The position numbers and the translations under genes are program-made. Positions 9,544-18,187 of a stretch of DNA of 64,000 nt are shown in pieces. Numbering within the stretch: position 1 is the stretch's first letter; each line of letters opens with the position of its first letter. The stretch comes from CADEED01 sp039930985 (GTDB lineage: Bacteria > Pseudomonadota > Gammaproteobacteria > Steroidobacterales > Steroidobacteraceae), in assembly GCA_039930985.1 (NCBI GenBank), contig JBDTSV010000175.1, forward strand, positions 29,737 through 93,736, written 5' to 3'. Under the pieces are notes generated by a model, which saw only the letters and a list, made by a program, of their open reading frames with translations, was not told the origin of the DNA and searched no databases.

Positions 9544-9774
9544 ACAAGCGTCGAAGACGCGGTGGTTGTCCTGAACGCCGTCAAGGCCGTCAAGGCCGGC
9601 AGGGGCGCCTATGGCGACAACGCGAACACCGGCGAGTACGGAGACATGCTCAAGAGGCCATGCTCGATCCGGCCAAGGTCGCGCGCCGCGCGCTGCAGAA
9701 TGCAGCCTCGTTGGCCGACCTGGTGCTCACGACGGAAGTCATGATCGCGGCAGCGACGAAGGAAAGTAGAGCAT
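9544..9774 (+). pseudogene. GroEL C-terminal remnant (copy 1)
   Basis: The plus strand reads a chaperonin tail in two frames. First comes S-V-E-D-A-V-V-V-L-N-A-V-K then GAYGDNANTGEYGDM (to ~9650). After a one-base shift near 9650-9660, the next frame continues LDPAKVARRALQNAASLADLVLTTEVMIA. This matches the order of the E. coli GroEL tail (NYGYNAATEEYGNM, then GILDPTKV, ALQ-AAS-A-L--TTE). Everything upstream of about GroEL residue 465 is missing, there is no start codon, and the Gly/Met-rich tail is gone, so it cannot make a chaperonin. The relation is recognised from the known GroEL sequence, not from a search. Confidence 0.85.
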
Positions 9775-9874
9775 TCACACGACAGTGCGCCGGGTCGAGG
9801 GGGCGGGATGGGCATGTAAGGAGCGGCTATGCTCGTTGCGGTCCGACGTTCAACGTCGACTGGTAGATAGAGAA

Positions 9875-9903
9875 GACCCCCGTCGGGAAACCGCCCGGGG
9901 GTC
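9875..9903 (-). terminator. Terminator-like hairpin downstream of the metalloprotease gene
   Basis: GACCCCCG (9875-9882) is an exact inverted repeat of CGGGGGTC (9896-9903), an 8-bp GC-rich stem with a 13-base loop. Read on the minus strand it follows the metalloprotease stop (9998) by about 95 bases and is followed by a moderately T-rich run (TTCTCTATCT). It could also act on the plus strand. Confidence 0.55.
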
Positions 9904-9997
9904 CTTCATTTTCAGCGCCTAGCCTTTCGTCGGCACCTCGGGTCTAACAAGCAGCCGAGCCGTTTCCAGCGCGTCCGAGGCAATACTACCGGCAGTC

Positions 9998-10852
9998 TCA
10001 GCGGTTAAAGCGATTGTCGAAGCGATGATCGCAGTCCGCGCATTCTTCGGTCGCTTCCACGGTCCAGAACACGTGCGTGACGGTACGCGAGCCGTCGCGG
10101 TTGGAGCGCTCGTACAGGGAACTGCGGCCATGATGTCCCTGCCGCACGAGCGTGCCCCAGGTCTCCGGGCGGTCGTGATCGACGTCTGCTTCGGATGACG
10201 ACGCCGTCATGGCCGACATCGCCGCGACCGTCGAGGTTGAATCCAGGTGCTGGTAGATGATGGACAGCTCCTGGAAATCATGCGCGTTGGGCTTCGTGCT
10301 CACCGAGCTGCCGGCATTCGCGCCGGTGTTCGAGAAGTAATCCATGCACGTGTTCAACGACGAACCGTCTTCGGACTGGTGGTCCAGGCCGTAGGTGTGC
10401 GCCACTTCCTGACACATCACATGTTCGCGCTCATTGGTGTTGTTGTAGGCGGCGGTGTTGAAGTAGGTGTCGTTCATCTTGGCCGAGCCCTGGGTGATAT
10501 GCGTGCCGCCAGTGATGTTGATCGACGCCAGCCCGAGCCAGCCATTGTTGCCGTACTTTCCATTGCAGACCTGCGTGGTGCCCGCGACCATGGAGCAACG
10601 GCGATTCGAAGCTCCGGCGGCGACGGCGGTCAGCACCGGACTGTTGCCGGAATTCCAGTCGCGTGAGGTTTGCGCGAGGTGCGATTTCCAGTCGGATGAC
10701 GTGAGGTTGTCTCCGAGCTTCAATGTGAACTGCGGCGTGGTTCGGGCCCAGTGATAGCCGCCCCACGAGTGGGTAGCTAGAGTTATGGCTGGAACTAAGG
10801 CAGCGATTACAATCAGTGCGATGAACGTGCCCTTCCGAATTTTCGTTTTCAT
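9998..10852 (-). CDS. Secreted metzincin-like metalloprotease with altered zinc motif (QEVAH)
   Basis: 284 aa with an N-terminal export segment (GTFIALIVIAALVPAITLA). The central motif reads CQEVAHTYGLDHQ, the layout of a metzincin or M10/M12-like site (HExxHxxGxxH) but with Gln (codon CAG) in place of the first His. A downstream TCMDYFS matches the Met-turn position. Other Cys pairs (RRCSM ... QVCNG) suggest disulfides. The C-terminal ~60 residues are charged and contain ECADCDH. I have the impression that related secreted proteins with QExxH exist, so the change may define a subfamily rather than a lesion; this is from memory. It stands alone between two GroEL remnants. Confidence 0.7.
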   Translation of the reverse strand: MKTKIRKGTFIALIVIAALVPAITLATHSWGGYHWARTTPQFTLKLGDNLTSSDWKSHLAQTSRDWNSGNSPVLTAVAAGASNRRCSMVAGTTQVCNGKYGNNGWLGLASINITGGTHITQGSAKMNDTYFNTAAYNNTNEREHVMCQEVAHTYGLDHQSEDGSSLNTCMDYFSNTGANAGSSVSTKPNAHDFQELSIIYQHLDSTSTVAAMSAMTASSSEADVDHDRPETWGTLVRQGHHGRSSLYERSNRDGSRTVTHVFWTVEATEECADCDHRFDNRFNR

Positions 10853-10967
10853 GAATCTCCCTTTGGCAGTCGCAACGTGACTGCCGTTTCATGATGCGCT
10901 CAGCGCCGCTGCAAGTCGAACTACATGCTCCTAGTGCGATCCCGTGTAAGGGACTGGCACTTTTTAC

Positions 10968-11190
10968 ATGGAGATGGCGTCGAGGATGGCCTCGCGTTCA
11001 CCCCGCAGACGTTCGAGTCCTGTCGCACTCAATCGAGGAGCCGCCGCTTCCGATCATCGAGAACGCTGGCGAAGATGCCTCGGTTGTCGTGGACGCCGTC
11101 AAGGCGGGCAAGCGCGCCTATGGTTACAACGCGGCCACCGGCGAATACGGCGACATGGTGGGAGAAGGCATCCTCGATCCAGGGGGCCGC
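10968..11190 (+). pseudogene. GroEL C-terminal remnant (copy 2)
   Basis: The plus strand from about 11031 reads IEEPPLPIIENAGEDASVVV then DAVKAGKRAYGYNAATGEYG and GILDPG. This matches the GroEL order EAPLRQIV-N-GE, YNAAT-EYG, GILDP. Just upstream, in another frame (~10974-11025), GVEDGLAFT resembles GroEL's RVEDALHATR. That would imply an internal deletion plus a frameshift. The match stops abruptly after GILDPG. Copies 1 and 2 are similar but not identical over about 80 bases and lie in the same orientation about 1.5 kb apart, flanking the metalloprotease. Confidence 0.85.
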
Positions 11191-11204
11191 AGACTCGACA
11201 CCTG

Positions 11205-11252
11205 TCAACCATCATCGCCGTAAAGATTGAGTTCCCAGATCACGCGGAGTTG
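11205..11252 (-). pseudogene. Remnant of a discoidin-domain C-terminus
   Basis: The minus strand reads Q-L-R-V-I-W-E-L-N-L-Y-G-D-D-G then a stop at 11205. The dehydrogenase lipoprotein at 6617 ends VIKELNLYGDER then a stop. The agreement, including the stop position, suggests the last scrap of a paralogous gene. A stop codon at 11253 closes the frame on the other side. Bases 10853-10967 and 11253-11274 show nothing else. Confidence 0.45.
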
Positions 11253-11274
11253 TCACCAACACGTGCGGGATCGT

Positions 11275-12621
11275 TCAGGGTGATGTGACCGGCAATCGGA
11301 TCGTGAATCGCGTCCCCGTCCCGACAATGCTATGGACATCGAACGCGCCGCCGTGACGTTCGACGACGATCGAGCGCGAAATGGCCAGGCCCTGGCCGGT
11401 ACCCTTGCCCACTTCCTTGGTCGTGAAGAACGGGTCGAATATCTTTTCGAGGTTATGGGACTCGATGCCACAGCCATTGTCTTCGAGGCTGATGTGCACC
11501 TCCGCGCCCACGTGGCTGGTGGCCATCCGGATCTGGCCGCTCGACACGTCCTTTCCCGCCGCTTCGATGGCATGCGCGGCGTTGACGATCAGATTGAGAA
11601 AAACCTGGTTGAGCTCGCCGATGTTGCACGGGATGAGCGGCAGCGGCGCGAGGTGCAGATCGATGACCGCCAGGTGTTTGTATTCACTTCGCGCCACCTC
11701 CAGCGTCGTCTCGATCGCCCTGTTGAGGTCGGCCGAGCTGTGCGCCTCTGAATTCGGGTGCGAGAACTCCTTCATGGCACGGACGATGTTCGTGACTCGC
11801 TTTATACCGTCGCGCGCGCGCTGCATCGCCGTCGGCAGCTCAGTCAGCAGGTAGTCGGCCTCCAGTTCGGCGGCCACTTGATCGCCGCGCTCGCGATTGG
11901 TGCGATAGGCGGAGATGACGTCGGCGAGGTCGTTGACCGACTCGCTCAGGAACGTCACGTTGTCGGAGATGAACTGCATGGGAGTATTGATCTCGTGTGC
12001 CACGCCGGCAGCGAGTCGTCCCACAGCCTCGAGCTTTTGCGCCATCCGCAGCTCGAGCGCGAGCCGGTCGCGCTCATGTTCACGACTTTCGACGCGATCC
12101 TGCAGCTCCTTCTTGATGCGGGAATCTTCGACGCTCTGCGTGATGTCGGTCGCGATGCCGACGAAGTGCCCGGCTCTGCCGTCGGCACCCAGAATCGGAG
12201 AGATGTTCAGGCTGAGCCACAGCGGACGCCCGCTCGAATGGACACCTTTCACGACAACGCGGATCGGGCGGCTTTGGCGCATGGCCTCGCGCATTTCTTC
12301 CCGCTGCGACGGACTGTGATTGTCCGTACGCATGACTTGTTCAACAGATTCCCCGATCAGCTCCTCGCGCACGCGGCCATGTCGTTCCGCCAGCGACAGG
12401 TTTGCGAACACGATCCGCCCCTTGCGATCGGTGATGAGCACGTGCTGCTCGGAGGCGTCGAGCGCGCCCAGCAGCAGACGCCAGTCGGCCGCGACCAGAT
12501 CTTCCAGCACCAGTGGACCCACGACAGCGCTCAGCACAACGAAAATTGGCTCATCCCCGGATAATCGCCCGAGACGAAAAAATCTTGAGTGATCAGGCAC
12601 ACGCCATTCGGAATACGCCAA
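11275..12621 (-). CDS. PAS-domain sensor histidine kinase
   Basis: Up to 448 aa. A PAS domain spans ~50-165 (VLITDRKGRIVFANLSL ... GIATDITQ), then a short coiled coil. The phosphoacceptor His 209 lies in GVAHEINTPMQF, the N box in NLIVNAAHAI (Asn ~347), and G boxes in DNGCGI and GKGTGQGLA, completing an ATPase domain. No membrane segment is visible, so it is probably cytoplasmic, sensing through PAS. No response regulator is adjacent, making it an orphan kinase here. The first ~35 residues look non-native; GTG 12537 is a plausible alternative start, giving about 420 aa. The next gene on the same strand lies 28 bases upstream, so co-transcription is possible. Confidence 0.88.
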   Translation of the reverse strand: MAYSEWRVPDHSRFFRLGRLSGDEPIFVVLSAVVGPLVLEDLVAADWRLLLGALDASEQHVLITDRKGRIVFANLSLAERHGRVREELIGESVEQVMRTDNHSPSQREEMREAMRQSRPIRVVVKGVHSSGRPLWLSLNISPILGADGRAGHFVGIATDITQSVEDSRIKKELQDRVESREHERDRLALELRMAQKLEAVGRLAAGVAHEINTPMQFISDNVTFLSESVNDLADVISAYRTNRERGDQVAAELEADYLLTELPTAMQRARDGIKRVTNIVRAMKEFSHPNSEAHSSADLNRAIETTLEVARSEYKHLAVIDLHLAPLPLIPCNIGELNQVFLNLIVNAAHAIEAAGKDVSSGQIRMATSHVGAEVHISLEDNGCGIESHNLEKIFDPFFTTKEVGKGTGQGLAISRSIVVERHGGAFDVHSIVGTGTRFTIRLPVTSP

Positions 12622-12649
12622 ACCGTGCAGCGGCCTAAGGGAATCCGCG

Positions 12650-14631
12650 TCAGTGGTGCGGCTGGTCCAGCGGCAGCTCGAACGAGCTCACCGGTAGCCC
12701 GCCCAGCGACTTAAGCTCGCATACGCCGCCATCCGACCAGCAATATCGCAGCCGCGTTGCCGTGGGCAGCGTGGTGCGGTCTATCTCTATGAGGTTGCCA
12801 CGCTGCGTCGCTGGGGAGGCGACGCAGCTGCCGGCCTCGGCGCCGCACAGCGCAAATCCCGTCACACTTTTTCCCTGCGCATCGGCGGCGGACAACGGCG
12901 GCGCGAACTCGAGCACCAGTGATTCGCCCGCCGCGGCAATTCGCGGCACGATGCCATTCTTTGCGCCGATTCCATTGATCGCCCTGGCCACCTGCAGCGC
13001 CCGCTGCGCCACGGCGTATTTCAGGCGGGGATGGATGTCGGCGTCGTCTCCCAGATCCTGGGTGACCACCATGCCGACGCGAGCATCGCCTTTCGCGACC
13101 CGCTGTTGAATGTTGCGCAGGCTGGCCCATTGGGATTCAACCGGTGCCTGGGTGATGGCGCCGTAGTTAGGAAGCTGCACGACGATGAACGGCAGCTCGC
13201 GGCCGAACCATTGACGCCAGTCGTGGATCAGGCCGGGGAGTAGCTCGGCGTAATCCCCCTTGTCCACATTCGATTCCCCCTGGTACCAGATCACGCCGCT
13301 GGGGCTGAGCGGCTGCAGCGGCGCGATCATGCCGTTGAACATGCCGGTGATGCCCGAAACGCTTTCCCAGGGTGCTCGCGGTGGATAGCCGGTGTCTTTG
13401 GGTACGAAGCGGTATTTCCAGTCGCTCCCGAGCGGTATGAATTCACCGTCGTCGAAGCGGATGCCGAGGTCCGCCTCCGGCCCGTACATGCCGCCGGCTT
13501 CATAGGTGCTCGTGACGAACACGCTGAACTGATTGGTGCCGGGTTTGAGTATCCCGCCAGCCAGCGGGTATTCGCGTCGCGTGCCGTAACCAAAGGTGTT
13601 GGCGACGAACTTGCCGTTGAGCCAGGTGGTGTCCACCTCGTCGATTTTTCCCAGCACGAAGGTTGCGCCCTTGCGGCTCTGCGCCTCGGTGAGCTCGAAT
13701 CGCCTGGAGAACCACACGTTGCCGGTGAACTTAGCGAGGCGGGAGTCTGGATAGGTTCGCCAATCGCGCAGCGGTGCGTCGTTCCAGTCGGCGTTCCCGT
13801 CGAGCAGTCCCTGCTCCCAGACTGGGCCCAATGAAGAATGGGACTGCCACCACTTCACCCACTCGCCGGCAAACTCCACTTCGGCGGCGCGCGGGTTGGC
13901 GCGGTAGTGTCGCAGCAGATTTACGCGCGTGCGGTACGCCGGCCACCGCGCGAGCTGACCTTCCCCGATCCACGGTTCGATGGATGAGCCACCCCAGGAT
14001 GCGTTGATCAGCCCGATGGGCAGACCTTCTTCGGAGATTTTGCGGTGTGCAAAGAAATAGCAGACCGCCGAGAAGCGACGGATGCTTTGTGCATCGGCGA
14101 TCTGCCAGGACGGCTTCTTGGCGAAATCTTCGTGCGGTGACAACGAAGTTTGCTGGGCCACCGCCAGAAGGCGAATGGCTGGATGACCTTGCATGACGTC
14201 GGCGGGCTGGTCGGTGGACCTGACAACCGGGAACTCCATGTTCGACTGGCCCGAACACAGCCACACTTCCCCAGCCAGAACATCGGCAAGCGTGGTGCCA
14301 GCGCCCTGTTCGTCCTTCAGTGAGAGGGAATAGGGGCCGCCGGCCCGCAACGGCCTGACATTGGCGCGCCAATGGCCCCGCGAGTCGCTGCGAAATACGT
14401 AATGGAACTATCCACTTGCAGCGTGAGTTTCTGTCGAGGCGCCGCCTGGCCAGTGATCGTCAGCGGCACATCATGCGGCAGCACCATGCCCGAGCCGAAC
14501 ACATCGGCGAAGGTTGCGGCGGGCTGCGCAGCGGTGGCCGGCGCGGCAATTCCGGTGGCACTCACGAGAATTGTGCCAACGGCCATGAGTACGACGAATG
14601 ACGCACGATGCGTGTCGGTTGGGGTACGCAT
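12650..14631 (-). pseudogene. Sialate O-acetylesterase (SASA family), one frameshift
   Basis: Encodes an exported esterase removing acetyl groups from sialic acid or other sugars. It opens at ATG 14631 with a signal peptide (LMAVGTILVSATGIAAP), then VFGSGMVLPHDVPLTITG, the usual start of the family. Around 14396-14403 the frame shifts by one base: after SSIT the next frame continues VFRSDSRGHWRANVRPLRAG. It then runs intact to 12650 with the catalytic GQSNMEF Ser and the DIHPRLKY Asp-His pair, plus an inserted jelly-roll domain (RRFELTEAQSR). All family blocks are present, so only one indel separates it from a functional 650-660 aa enzyme. It could be a recent lesion or a sequence error. Confidence 0.85.
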
Positions 14632-14651
14632 GTGAGTAGTAAGAGCGGCTG

Positions 14652-15671
14652 TCACCAGCGCTGGTGAACGAACGGTTTGACGTCCGTCTCGTAGAGGCGG
14701 GCAAGCGCCGCCAGCAATTCGGCGTCGAGCGCTCCTTTCGTGCCTGCCGCCACGTTCTGCTCGACCTGTTCGACGCGCCGCGCACCGGGAATCGAGCAAG
14801 TCACGGCGGGAAACGACGCGATGTAGCGCAGGGCGAGCTCCGGCAGGGTCATGCCAGCGGGCAGCAAATCGCGCAGCTTCTGTACCACCTGCAAGCTCTG
14901 CTCGTAGTCGAAGCCGGAGAAGGTTTCACCCTTGTCGAACGCCGCCCCCTCCCGATTGAAAGCACGATGATCGTCCGGATGAAAGCGAGTGGCGCTGGTC
15001 AGTTTGCCGGTCAACATGCCAGACGAAAGCGGCAGGCGCGCCAAGATGCCGACGTTGCGCGCGACTGCGCGCGGGAACAGAAGCTCCGCGGGGCGCTGGC
15101 GCAGGATGTTGAATATCACCTGCAATGTCTGCAGCTGCGGATACTCCAGTGCCTTCAAGCCTTCCTCGACGCGCTCGACGCTGGCTCCGTAGAACCGCAC
15201 CTTCCCGGCCTTCACCAGGTCGTCGAAAACACCGAACACTTCGGGCATGTAGAAGACGTCAGTGGGTGGACAATGGATCTGCACCAGGTCGAGCGCCGAC
15301 ACCTCGAGGTTGGTCAGGCAGCGCTCTACGTACTGGGTCAGGTTTTCGCGGGTGAAGCTTTCCTTGACGTGCGGATTCGAGCGGCGCCCGATCTTGGTGG
15401 CGACCCAAAACGGATCGCGACGCTCACGCCGCAGGCGAGCCAGGAGTCGTTCGCTGTGCCCATCGCCATAGACGTCCGCCGTGTCGAAGAAATTGACGCC
15501 CAGGTCCAGGGCGCGATGCAGGCAGCGCATTGCCTCGCCATCATCCACCTGACCCCAGGTGCCACCGATGGCCCAGGCACCGAAGCTGACGCTGGAAACA
15601 TTGAAACCGGTTCGACCGAGTGATTTGTATTGCATGCGCACTTGATACCAGTCCGTTGCTCGACATGCCAT
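14652..15671 (-). CDS. Aldo/keto reductase
   Basis: About 339 aa, NADPH-type TIM-barrel oxidoreductase. Motifs: LGRTGFNVSSVSFGAWAIGG at the N-terminus, the catalytic Asp/Tyr region FFDTADVYGDGHSE, the Lys region WVATKIGRR, LVQIHCPP, and the cofactor segment CSIPGARRVEQVEQN. ATG 15671 is preferred because AGAGG lies 6 bases upstream; ATG 15635 is the alternative and the homology starts there. The frame extends much further upstream, but only antisense to the cytidylyltransferase gene. It is co-directional with the esterase gene, 20 bases apart, so both may form one transcript acting on sugars. It is divergent from the glycan operon. Confidence 0.9.
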   Translation of the reverse strand: MACRATDWYQVRMQYKSLGRTGFNVSSVSFGAWAIGGTWGQVDDGEAMRCLHRALDLGVNFFDTADVYGDGHSERLLARLRRERRDPFWVATKIGRRSNPHVKESFTRENLTQYVERCLTNLEVSALDLVQIHCPPTDVFYMPEVFGVFDDLVKAGKVRFYGASVERVEEGLKALEYPQLQTLQVIFNILRQRPAELLFPRAVARNVGILARLPLSSGMLTGKLTSATRFHPDDHRAFNREGAAFDKGETFSGFDYEQSLQVVQKLRDLLPAGMTLPELALRYIASFPAVTCSIPGARRVEQVEQNVAAGTKGALDAELLAALARLYETDVKPFVHQRW

Positions 15672-15800
15672 GGGGACCTCTTTGGCGGCGGTCCCGGGCG
15701 CGGTTCGGAGAATGTGCGTGGCATGCCGCCGTTCACTGCCATCGATGTTGGTATCCTTCGTTAGGTCCAACATATTCATGAACACCAACCAGCGCACACC

Positions 15801-16568
15801 ATGAAAGCAGTCATTCTCGCCGGTGGTCTCGGCACTCGGTTGTCCGAGGAATCGCACCTGAAGCCAAAGCCCATGATCGAGATCGGCGGCAAGCCGATCT
15901 TGTGGCACATCATGAAGATCTATGCGCATCACGGCATCAACGATTTCGTGATCTGCCTGGGCTACAAGGGCTATGTGATCAAGGAGTACTTCGCCAACTA
16001 CTTCCTGCACATGTCAGACGTGACCTTCGACGTCGCTAAAAATCACATGGAAGTACATCAAAACCATGTCGAGCCCTGGCGGGTGACATTGGTGGACACG
16101 GGCGCGGAGACGATGACGGGCGGCCGGCTGCGCCGCGTACGGGAATACCTCGACAACGAGACGTTCTGCTTCACCTATGGCGATGGCGTGAGCGACGTCA
16201 ACGTTCGCGGGCTCATCGATTTTCATCGCCGTCACGGCAAGCTGGCCACGATCACGGCGATCCAGCCGCCCGGACGGTACGGCGCGCTGAATCTGGACGG
16301 TCAGTTGGTCACCAGCTTCCAGGAAAAGCCCGCGGGCGACGGCGCCTGGATCAACGGCGGTTTTTTCGTGGTCGAGCCGAAAGCAATCGATCTCATCGCG
16401 GGCGATCAAACCAGTTGGGAGCAGGAGCCACTCATGACACTCGCTGCCGGCGGACAACTCATGTCTTACCCGCACACGGGCTTCTGGCAGGCAATGGATA
16501 CGTTACGCGACAAGACCCGGCTCGAGGAACTGTGGGCGAAAGGGTCGGCTCCCTGGAAATCGTGGTGA
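15801..16568 (+). CDS. rfbF: Glucose-1-phosphate cytidylyltransferase
   Basis: 255-aa nucleotidyltransferase making CDP-glucose from CTP and glucose-1-phosphate, the entry to CDP-deoxysugar synthesis. The signature MKAVILAGGLGTRLSEES with KPKPMIEIGGKPILWHIM is characteristic of RfbF/AscA. Also typical are GYKGYVIKEYFANY, TYGDGVSDVN, the magnesium and sugar site NGGFFVVEP, and the ending GFWQAMDTLRDK. Length is typical (~257). It is first gene of a co-directional run to 22348, with 7 bases before the next gene. No CDP-glucose 4,6-dehydratase (RfbG), its usual partner, lies within this window. Confidence 0.95.
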   Translation: MKAVILAGGLGTRLSEESHLKPKPMIEIGGKPILWHIMKIYAHHGINDFVICLGYKGYVIKEYFANYFLHMSDVTFDVAKNHMEVHQNHVEPWRVTLVDTGAETMTGGRLRRVREYLDNETFCFTYGDGVSDVNVRGLIDFHRRHGKLATITAIQPPGRYGALNLDGQLVTSFQEKPAGDGAWINGGFFVVEPKAIDLIAGDQTSWEQEPLMTLAAGGQLMSYPHTGFWQAMDTLRDKTRLEELWAKGSAPWKSW

Positions 16569-16575
16569 GCCGATC

Positions 16576-17622
16576 TTGAAAATCCTGATTACCGGCAACA
16601 TGGGTTATATCGGCCCAGTGCTCGTGGCCAGCCTGCGCAGGGCGTTCCCGCACGCCACGCTGGCCGGATTCGACAGCGGATACTTTGCCCACTGCCTGAC
16701 CGGAGCGAACGATCTGCCTGAGCGATTGCTCGATCGCCAGATATTCGGCGATGTGCGCCAGCTGCCGTCTGATCTGCTGGAGGGCATCGATGCGGTCGTT
16801 ATCCTGTCCGCGATATCGAACGATCCCATGGGCAATCGTTTCGAACAGGTAACCACCGACATCAATTGTCTGGCGAGCATCGATATCGCCAAGAAAGCAC
16901 TGTTCGCCGGCGCGACGCGCGTGGTGTTTGCGTCGAGTTGCAGCATGTATGGCTTCGCGCAGGGCGGGGCACGCAAGGAGACGGACGAGCTCAATCCGCT
17001 GACTGCCTATGCGCGGTCCAAAGTTGCGGCAGAGAAAGGTCTGGCGGAACTCGACCCTGGCAAGTCAGTCATTACTTCGCTGCGCTTCTCGACGGCTTGT
17101 GGCATGTCGGATCGCCTTCGCCTCGACCTGGTGCTCAACGATTTCGTCGCCGGCGCGGTCAGCAGCCAGCGCATCACCGTTCTGAGCGACGGATCACCCT
17201 GGCGTCCGCTTATCGAAGTGCGCGACATGGCTCGCGCGGTCGAATGGGCGTTGATGCGTGAGGCCGATCAAGGCGGCAGTTATGTCGCCGTGAACGTCGG
17301 ATCAACCGCATCGACGTACCAGGTAAAGGAGTTGGCGGCAGCCGTCGCCCGCGCCGTTCCCGGCACCGAGGTGAGCATCAATGCCCAGGCACCGCCGGAC
17401 AGGCGTTCTTACAAGGTGGACTTTTCGCTCTATCAATCACTCGCGCCGGCGCACCAGCCGCTGGTCAGTCTGGAGCGCGCGATCGACGATCTCAGAGCGG
17501 GTCTTGCGCGCATGGCATTCAGCGATGCCAACTTTCGCGCGTCGCAGGCAATGCGGCTCAAGGTGCTCGAGAAACTCATTGGTGACGGGAAGCTGACCGA
17601 GCAACTGCGCTGGACCAACTGA
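16576..17622 (+). CDS. NAD-dependent epimerase/dehydratase (extended SDR)
   Basis: 348-aa nucleotide-sugar SDR starting at TTG 16576. The Rossmann motif is TGNMGYIG, the active site SSCSMYG with Y-A-R-S-K (YxxxK), and the substrate region RPLIEVRDMARAVEWAL. The fold fits an epimerase, reductase or dehydratase acting on a nucleotide sugar. Position right after rfbF and before an RfbC-like epimerase and a C-methyltransferase suggests it handles the CDP- or dTDP-keto sugar of the same pathway. Which reaction it performs cannot be read from the sequence. It is separated by only 4 bases from the next gene. Confidence 0.85.
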   Translation: MKILITGNMGYIGPVLVASLRRAFPHATLAGFDSGYFAHCLTGANDLPERLLDRQIFGDVRQLPSDLLEGIDAVVILSAISNDPMGNRFEQVTTDINCLASIDIAKKALFAGATRVVFASSCSMYGFAQGGARKETDELNPLTAYARSKVAAEKGLAELDPGKSVITSLRFSTACGMSDRLRLDLVLNDFVAGAVSSQRITVLSDGSPWRPLIEVRDMARAVEWALMREADQGGSYVAVNVGSTASTYQVKELAAAVARAVPGTEVSINAQAPPDRRSYKVDFSLYQSLAPAHQPLVSLERAIDDLRAGLARMAFSDANFRASQAMRLKVLEKLIGDGKLTEQLRWTN

Positions 17623-17626
17623 TTCA

Positions 17627-18187
17627 ATGCGCGACCTGAAAATTATTTCAACGTCGATCGCTGGTGTCGTGACGGTCGAGACCACGATGCGCACCGATCA
17701 TCGTGGCGAATTCGCGCGGCTCTTTTGTGAGCGCGAGCTGGCGCAGTGCATCGGCACCGGACACATCGTCCAGGTGAACCGTTCGCTGACGCGAGCGGTC
17801 GGCGCGGTCCGCGGCATGCACTACCAGTTGCCGCCCTACGCGGAGACCAAGCTGATTCGTTGCGTCCGAGGACGCGTCTGGGATGTCGCGGTAGACCTGC
17901 GCAAGGAATCGCCGACGTTTCTCAAGTGGACCGCGCAGGAGCTCTCGTCCGCGAATGGACTGATGTTCGTGGTTCCGGAGCGATGCGCGCACGGCTTTCA
18001 GGTTCTCGAACCCGATAGCGAACTCTTGTACCTGCATACGGCGTTCTACGCTCCGGCCGCGGAAGGGGGCATTTCGCCGATCGATCCCGCCGTTGGGATC
18101 GCCTGGCCACAGCCGATCGTAGATCTTTCGGAAAGGGACCGATCACATCCCCAACTTTCACCGGATTTTGGTGGAATCGTCGCATGA
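17627..18187 (+). CDS. dTDP-4-dehydrorhamnose 3,5-epimerase-like protein (RfbC family)
   Basis: 186-aa cupin of the RmlC type, which epimerises C3 and/or C5 of 4-keto-6-deoxy nucleotide sugars. The catalytic His lies in VRGMHYQ; the Asp region is VRGRVWDVAVDLR; PERCAHGFQVLEPDSELLY is the conserved late strand. Length matches RmlC. RmlA, RmlB and RmlD are absent here, so it probably serves the adjacent branched-sugar pathway rather than rhamnose. Its stop overlaps the next start (ATGA at 18184-18187), indicating translational coupling. Confidence 0.9.
   Translation: MRDLKIISTSIAGVVTVETTMRTDHRGEFARLFCERELAQCIGTGHIVQVNRSLTRAVGAVRGMHYQLPPYAETKLIRCVRGRVWDVAVDLRKESPTFLKWTAQELSSANGLMFVVPERCAHGFQVLEPDSELLYLHTAFYAPAAEGGISPIDPAVGIAWPQPIVDLSERDRSHPQLSPDFGGIVA

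Larger units (their letters stand above)
9299..9997. other. Gene-poor decayed interval between dehydrogenase and metalloprotease
   Basis: These 699 bases hold no intact gene. Bases 9299-9540 show nothing recognisable, though the promoter of the minus-strand dehydrogenase should lie here. Bases 9544-9774 are the GroEL remnant and 9875-9903 a terminator-like hairpin. Confidence 0.6.

Noticed and set aside
15672..16010. Upstream extension of the aldo/keto reductase frame
   Set aside because: It is antisense to the clearly coding rfbF gene and does not look like reductase sequence.
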